This document shows positions 25,569 to 28,781 of a DNA stretch of 28,781 nucleotides, in pieces. Numbering within the stretch: the first letter of the stretch is position 1; each line of letters begins with the position of its first letter. Origin of the DNA: an uncultured Prevotella sp. (lineage in GTDB: Bacteria; Bacteroidota; Bacteroidia; Bacteroidales; Bacteroidaceae). A program made the position numbers and the translations under genes. The stretch lies in the NCBI GenBank assembly GCA_900770025.1, contig CAAGIW010000024.1, positions 1-28,781 of the forward strand, given 5' to 3'. The notes beneath the pieces are model-generated. The model did no database searches, was not told the origin of the DNA, and saw nothing but the letters and a program-made list of their open reading frames with translations.

Positions 25569-26996
25569 ATGGATTACAGTCAGTTTTTATCTATGATCCC
25601 AGAGGTGGCATTGATGGCCATCCTCATAGTAGTGTTCGCTGTTGACTTCTTCCTGAAGCATCATGCAGAGAAAGGCAAGATGCTTTACATGACGGCAGCA
25701 TTGCTCACCATTGCCCAGAGTGCAGTTTGCCTGTGTGCCGCACCGGTAGAGGCATTCAGTGGCATGTACACATCTTCTCTTTCGGTGAATTTGATGAAGT
25801 TCATTCTCACGGCCGGAACCTTTGTGGTGATTGTGATGGCTCAGCCTTGGCTCAACAAGAAGGAGATGGCTACTCTTCAGGGTGAGTTCTATATGTTGGT
25901 ACTTTCCACCTTGTTAGGTATGTACATGATGATGTCTTCTGGTCATTTCCTGATGTTCTTCCTTGGATTGGAAATGGCGTCAGTGCCCATGGCATGTCTT
26001 GTGGCACTCGACAAGCAGAGCAATCTGGCAGCCGAAGCTGGTGCCAAGTTCATACTCACTGCCGTATTCTCGTCGGGTGTAATGCTTTTCGGCCTGTCTA
26101 TGCTTTACGGAGCTGTGGGTACACTCTATTTCACTGACTTTGCAGAACTGCTCACGCCTACGGCTTTCACTGTGATGGGACTGGTGTTTTTCTTCAGTGG
26201 TTTGGGTTTCAAGATTTCCTTGGTTCCTTTCCATTTCTGGACAGCCGACACCTATCAGGGTGCTCCTACTTCTGTCACTGGTTATCTCAGTGTCATTTCC
26301 AAGGGAGCCGCAGCTTTTACGCTGATGACCATCCTCACCAAGGTATTCATCCACATGATAGACAGTTGGCAACTGCTGCTTTCTGTCGTTGTGGTACTCA
26401 GCATCACCGTTGCCAACCTCTATGCACTGCGCCAGAAGGAATTAAAGCGTTTCATGGCTTTCAGTTCCATCTCTCAGGCAGGCTACATTATGTTGGCTGT
26501 GTTGGGCAACAGTGCTTTGGGTTCGGCAGCTCTTATCTACTATGTATTGGTGTATGTGGTGGCCAATATGGCTGTGTTCACGGTGATTAGTCTTGTAGAA
26601 CACAATCATGGAGGAACTACACAGATTGACAGTTACAACGGCTTCTATACCACCAATCCGCGTCTTGCATTCCTGATGACCCTGGCACTGTTCTCCTTGG
26701 CAGGTATTCCGCCTTTTGCAGGCATGTTCAGCAAGTTCTTTGTGTTCATGGCTGCTGCCGAACAGGGCTCTTGCATGGCATATATTGTAGTGTTCATCGC
26801 CCTGATCAACACAGTGGCAAGCCTCTACTACTATCTGCTCATTGTCAAGGCTATGTATATCAAGTCTGCAGAAAGTCCTTTGCCCACATTCAAGAGTGAT
26901 CCCGATTCGCGTGTCGCATTGTTTATATGTACCGCAGGCATTGCACTCTTCGGTGTTTGCAGTTGCATTTACCAATGGATTTTCTCGGCTTGCTGA
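25569..26996 (+). CDS. nuoN: NADH-quinone oxidoreductase subunit N (antiporter-like)
   Basis: 475 residues, normal length. Pump residues are present: the Glu of LGLEMASVPMACLVALD (helix 5) and the Lys of GLGFKISLVPFHFWTADTYQGAPTSVTGYLSVISKGAAAF (helices 7 and 8). Last nuo gene; its end overlaps comEC by 22 bp in another frame, and a strong hairpin with a T-run begins 6 bases after the stop codon. Confidence 0.96.
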   Translation: MDYSQFLSMIPEVALMAILIVVFAVDFFLKHHAEKGKMLYMTAALLTIAQSAVCLCAAPVEAFSGMYTSSLSVNLMKFILTAGTFVVIVMAQPWLNKKEMATLQGEFYMLVLSTLLGMYMMMSSGHFLMFFLGLEMASVPMACLVALDKQSNLAAEAGAKFILTAVFSSGVMLFGLSMLYGAVGTLYFTDFAELLTPTAFTVMGLVFFFSGLGFKISLVPFHFWTADTYQGAPTSVTGYLSVISKGAAAFTLMTILTKVFIHMIDSWQLLLSVVVVLSITVANLYALRQKELKRFMAFSSISQAGYIMLAVLGNSALGSAALIYYVLVYVVANMAVFTVISLVEHNHGGTTQIDSYNGFYTTNPRLAFLMTLALFSLAGIPPFAGMFSKFFVFMAAAEQGSCMAYIVVFIALINTVASLYYYLLIVKAMYIKSAESPLPTFKSDPDSRVALFICTAGIALFGVCSCIYQWIFSAC

Positions 26997-28552
26997 TAGA
27001 TAAGAATATTCGTCCTGATTACTTCTCCCGCAGAAGAAATTGGGACGAATATTTTTTTGTTCTCAATCCTTTGTTCCCGTGCACTCTGGCTGTTGTCTGC
27101 GGAGTCGGTTTGTCACATGTTTTCCCTGCAGTTCCTTCCGCTTTTCTTTTTTCTGCAGCTGCTACACTTTCCATTGTCTTTTTCCTGCTCCGTCGTGTCC
27201 CGTTGCTTTCCACCTGCATCGTCCTTTTGCTTTTTGCATTGCTTGGTTTCTTGCGGTTGCAGATGGAATATCGCTCCTTTCAGATGGAGTTTCCCACTCG
27301 TCCAGTGATAACTCATGCCATGATTACATCAGAGCTTTCGCAACACGGTAAGGTGATGATGTGTGATATGGTGTTTGTCAAGGGCCCTTTGTGTGGGAAA
27401 AAAGTGAGGACATCGATATTTGGCAAGGCGGTTCCCTGTCAAGCAGGTGATGTGGTGCTTATGAAGTCACGTTTAGAGGTTCCTAAGAATTTTTCATCTA
27501 ATGGAAAGTTCAAGACAGACTATACTACCTATATGAAAAGCAGAGGGTTCGTTGCTCGGACATTTGTTTTATCGCATCACATCCAGCCATGTACCGAGGC
27601 AGAAATTGATCTTCCTTTTCATTTGGAGGTATATCGCAGGGCCCTGCTATTTCGTTCCACTTTATTGCGTGTTTTCACAGAGTATCAGCCCGATCTCATT
27701 ACGCAAGGCTATCTTTCCGCCGTCCTTTTAGGCTCGCGCGCTCAGCTCTCTTCCCAACTTAGGGATGATTATTCCAAATCCGGTGTCTCTCATATCCTTG
27801 CTCTTTCAGGTATGCATCTTGGCATCATTTATGGATTGTTTGCGTTGTTCCTGTTCAGAAAAAGGAATGTAGTTGGTCAACTGTTTTTGCTCTCCATCAT
27901 CTGGTTCTATGTCCTTACCGTTGGATTCCCCGTGTCTGCTTTGCGTGCGGCAATGATGCTCAGCGTATGTACTATCGTTCATCTGATGGGACGTCAGGGG
28001 CTAACTCTCAATACCTTGTCATTTTCTGCCCTGATTATGTTACTTGTCCATCCCTACTGTTTTTTTGATATAGGTTTTCAGTTGTCCTATCTTTCTGTGT
28101 GCTTCATCACCATGTTTTATCAGCCGATATATCGTTTTATCTCTCCTTGGCATTTACGCAGGATACGTGGCTGTTCATGGCTGTTAGGAATGATAGCCGT
28201 ATCGCTTGCTGCCCAGTTGGGCACTTTTCCTTTGGTACTGTATTATTTCGGCTCTTTTTCTTTTGTCTTTCTGTTGTCCAATATCGTGGTGGTACCTCTC
28301 ACCACGGTAGTCCTCTCTCTTGGCATAGTTGTGTTGTTGCTGGGTGTTTCAGGACTGTATATTCCACATCTATTCCGTTTGCTCTCATTCATTGTCAACA
28401 GTCAGAACAGTGTGGTCTCCTGGCTTTCATCCTTGCCTTTTTCCTCTCTGCAGGGTGTACAGATCTCATTGTTTGAAACAGCCATTTTGTATTTCATCAT
28501 CTTTATGGTGGCCACTCTCTTTGTGTTCTTATCTCGCCGGATAGTAAGATAG
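26975..28552 (+). CDS. comEC: ComEC/Rec2-family membrane protein without nuclease domain
   Basis: 525 residues from the ATG at 26975; longer forms starting upstream overlap nuoN further. Order: about 28 polar residues, two or more membrane helices (about 29-90), a soluble OB-like DUF4131-type region (about 95-210), then the Competence domain with the hallmark DDYSKSGVSHILALSGMHLGIIYGL (about 268-292) and many membrane helices to the end. ComEC forms the inner-membrane channel for single-stranded DNA in natural transformation. The C-terminal metallo-beta-lactamase-like domain of Bacillus ComEC is absent. A large inverted repeat covers codons 10-28. Expression probably depends on nuo read-through. 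Confidence 0.88.
   Translation: MDFLGLLIDKNIRPDYFSRRRNWDEYFFVLNPLFPCTLAVVCGVGLSHVFPAVPSAFLFSAAATLSIVFFLLRRVPLLSTCIVLLLFALLGFLRLQMEYRSFQMEFPTRPVITHAMITSELSQHGKVMMCDMVFVKGPLCGKKVRTSIFGKAVPCQAGDVVLMKSRLEVPKNFSSNGKFKTDYTTYMKSRGFVARTFVLSHHIQPCTEAEIDLPFHLEVYRRALLFRSTLLRVFTEYQPDLITQGYLSAVLLGSRAQLSSQLRDDYSKSGVSHILALSGMHLGIIYGLFALFLFRKRNVVGQLFLLSIIWFYVLTVGFPVSALRAAMMLSVCTIVHLMGRQGLTLNTLSFSALIMLLVHPYCFFDIGFQLSYLSVCFITMFYQPIYRFISPWHLRRIRGCSWLLGMIAVSLAAQLGTFPLVLYYFGSFSFVFLLSNIVVVPLTTVVLSLGIVVLLLGVSGLYIPHLFRLLSFIVNSQNSVVSWLSSLPFSSLQGVQISLFETAILYFIIFMVATLFVFLSRRIVR
27002..27058 (+). terminator. Very strong hairpin with T-run after nuoN, inside the comEC start
   Basis: The left arm 27002-27026 pairs with the right arm 27032-27056 over 25 positions around the loop CCCGC: 21 Watson-Crick pairs, three G-U pairs and one A-A mismatch. 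The core arms are AATATTCGTCC (27005-27015) and GGACGAATATT (27043-27053). Seven T residues (27052-27058) end it. It begins 6 bases after the nuoN stop. This is the form of an intrinsic terminator, but it overlaps codons 10-28 of the most likely comEC reading frame, so it may act as an attenuator. Confidence 0.7.
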
Positions 28553-28710
28553 TTCTTATGGTAAATTGTAATTGTTCTTGAATTTATTTGAAATTCTCTT
28601 TTCATTCTTTTCATCTTGTATTTGAAAAAAACAATGTACAAAATGAGCGTGAGTTTGGTATAAGCCTCATGCGATAAGTTTGCTTTTTTCAATCCTCTGC
28701 ATATCGTTTT

Positions 28711-28781
28711 GCAAAACGGTGCGTTTTGCATTCCAAAATGGTGCGTTTTGCGTTCCAAAAGTGGCAGTTTTGCGTTCCAAA
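28711..28781 (-). repeat. 22-bp tandem palindromic repeat array (right, inverted, cut by window end)
   Basis: Three full units of the same 22-bp repeat as at 7-138 (28711-28732, 28733-28754, 28755-28776) and the first 5 bases of a fourth. They run in the opposite orientation to the left array. The innermost unit again carries the CGCACCGTTTT variant (read on the minus strand); the next has CGCACCATTTT and the outer one a TGCCACTTTT core. The array continues beyond the window. Confidence 0.88.

Noticed and set aside
28647..28689. Possible terminator after comEC (arms GCGTGAG and CTCATGC, later T-run)
   Set aside because: The stem has a G-U pair and a 12-base loop, and the T-run is 11 bases away; too weak to call.
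28402..28758. Minus-strand open frame of 118 codons at the right end
   Set aside because: Its start lies in the 22-bp repeat and the rest is antisense to comEC and AT-rich intergenic DNA; Lys/Thr-rich without a domain.
1..28781. tRNA or rRNA genes, IS elements, phage genes, att sites
   Set aside because: No transposase or integrase frame, no cloverleaf seen in the gaps, and almost all sequence is explained by housekeeping genes.

Overview
The window looks like chromosomal DNA of a Bacteroidota bacterium, most likely a Prevotella-like member of Bacteroidales (the genus is a guess from gene style, not proven). The signs are promoters of the Bacteroidota type (TTTG, about 19 bp, TAnnTTTG), a propeller-type hybrid two-component regulator, a fused nuoCD gene in a complex I operon that lacks nuoEFG, and Gram-negative envelope genes (KDO synthesis, a lipoprotein with a lipobox). 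No plasmid, phage, IS element, CRISPR array, tRNA or rRNA gene was seen.

Layout. 1-751 is non-coding and repeat-rich: six tandem 22-bp units with a palindromic core (7-138), then a GC-rich 43-bp repeat (253-338). A secreted Ntn hydrolase of the choloylglycine hydrolase/penicillin V acylase family follows (752-1822). radA (1834-3219, minus) diverges from a lipoprotein/TPR gene pair (3300-6448, plus). A five-gene minus-strand block runs from 15629 down to 6432: MscS-type channel, kdsA, kdsD, a degenerate hybrid two-component regulator, and a phospholipase D/cardiolipin synthase-like protein. Gaps of 3-52 bp and one strong promoter ahead of the first gene suggest a single envelope-related operon. 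A BadF/BadG-type sugar kinase gene (15813-16700) leaves the same promoter region in the other direction.

From 16874 to 26996 lies nuoA-B-CD-H-I-J-K-L-M-N, a complex I with membrane arm and quinone module but no NADH-oxidising module, so its electron donor is probably not NADH. The last gene is a comEC/rec2-like gene (26975-28552) that overlaps nuoN and lacks the C-terminal metallo-beta-lactamase domain. The window ends in another array of the 22-bp repeat (28711-28781), inverted relative to the first one.

Most interesting observations: (1) the regulator at 7707-11477 keeps its sensor and AraC-type DNA-binding parts, but the phospho-accepting His is Asp, the ATPase domain is absent and the receiver Asp is Lys; (2) a 25-bp-stem hairpin with a T-run at 27002-27058 just after the nuoN stop but inside the start of comEC, suggesting a terminator or attenuator; (3) 22-bp palindromic iteron-like arrays pointing inward at both ends of the window; (4) NuoM has Leu where the pump lysine of transmembrane helix 7 is expected; (5) radA appears to be transcribed as a leaderless mRNA.
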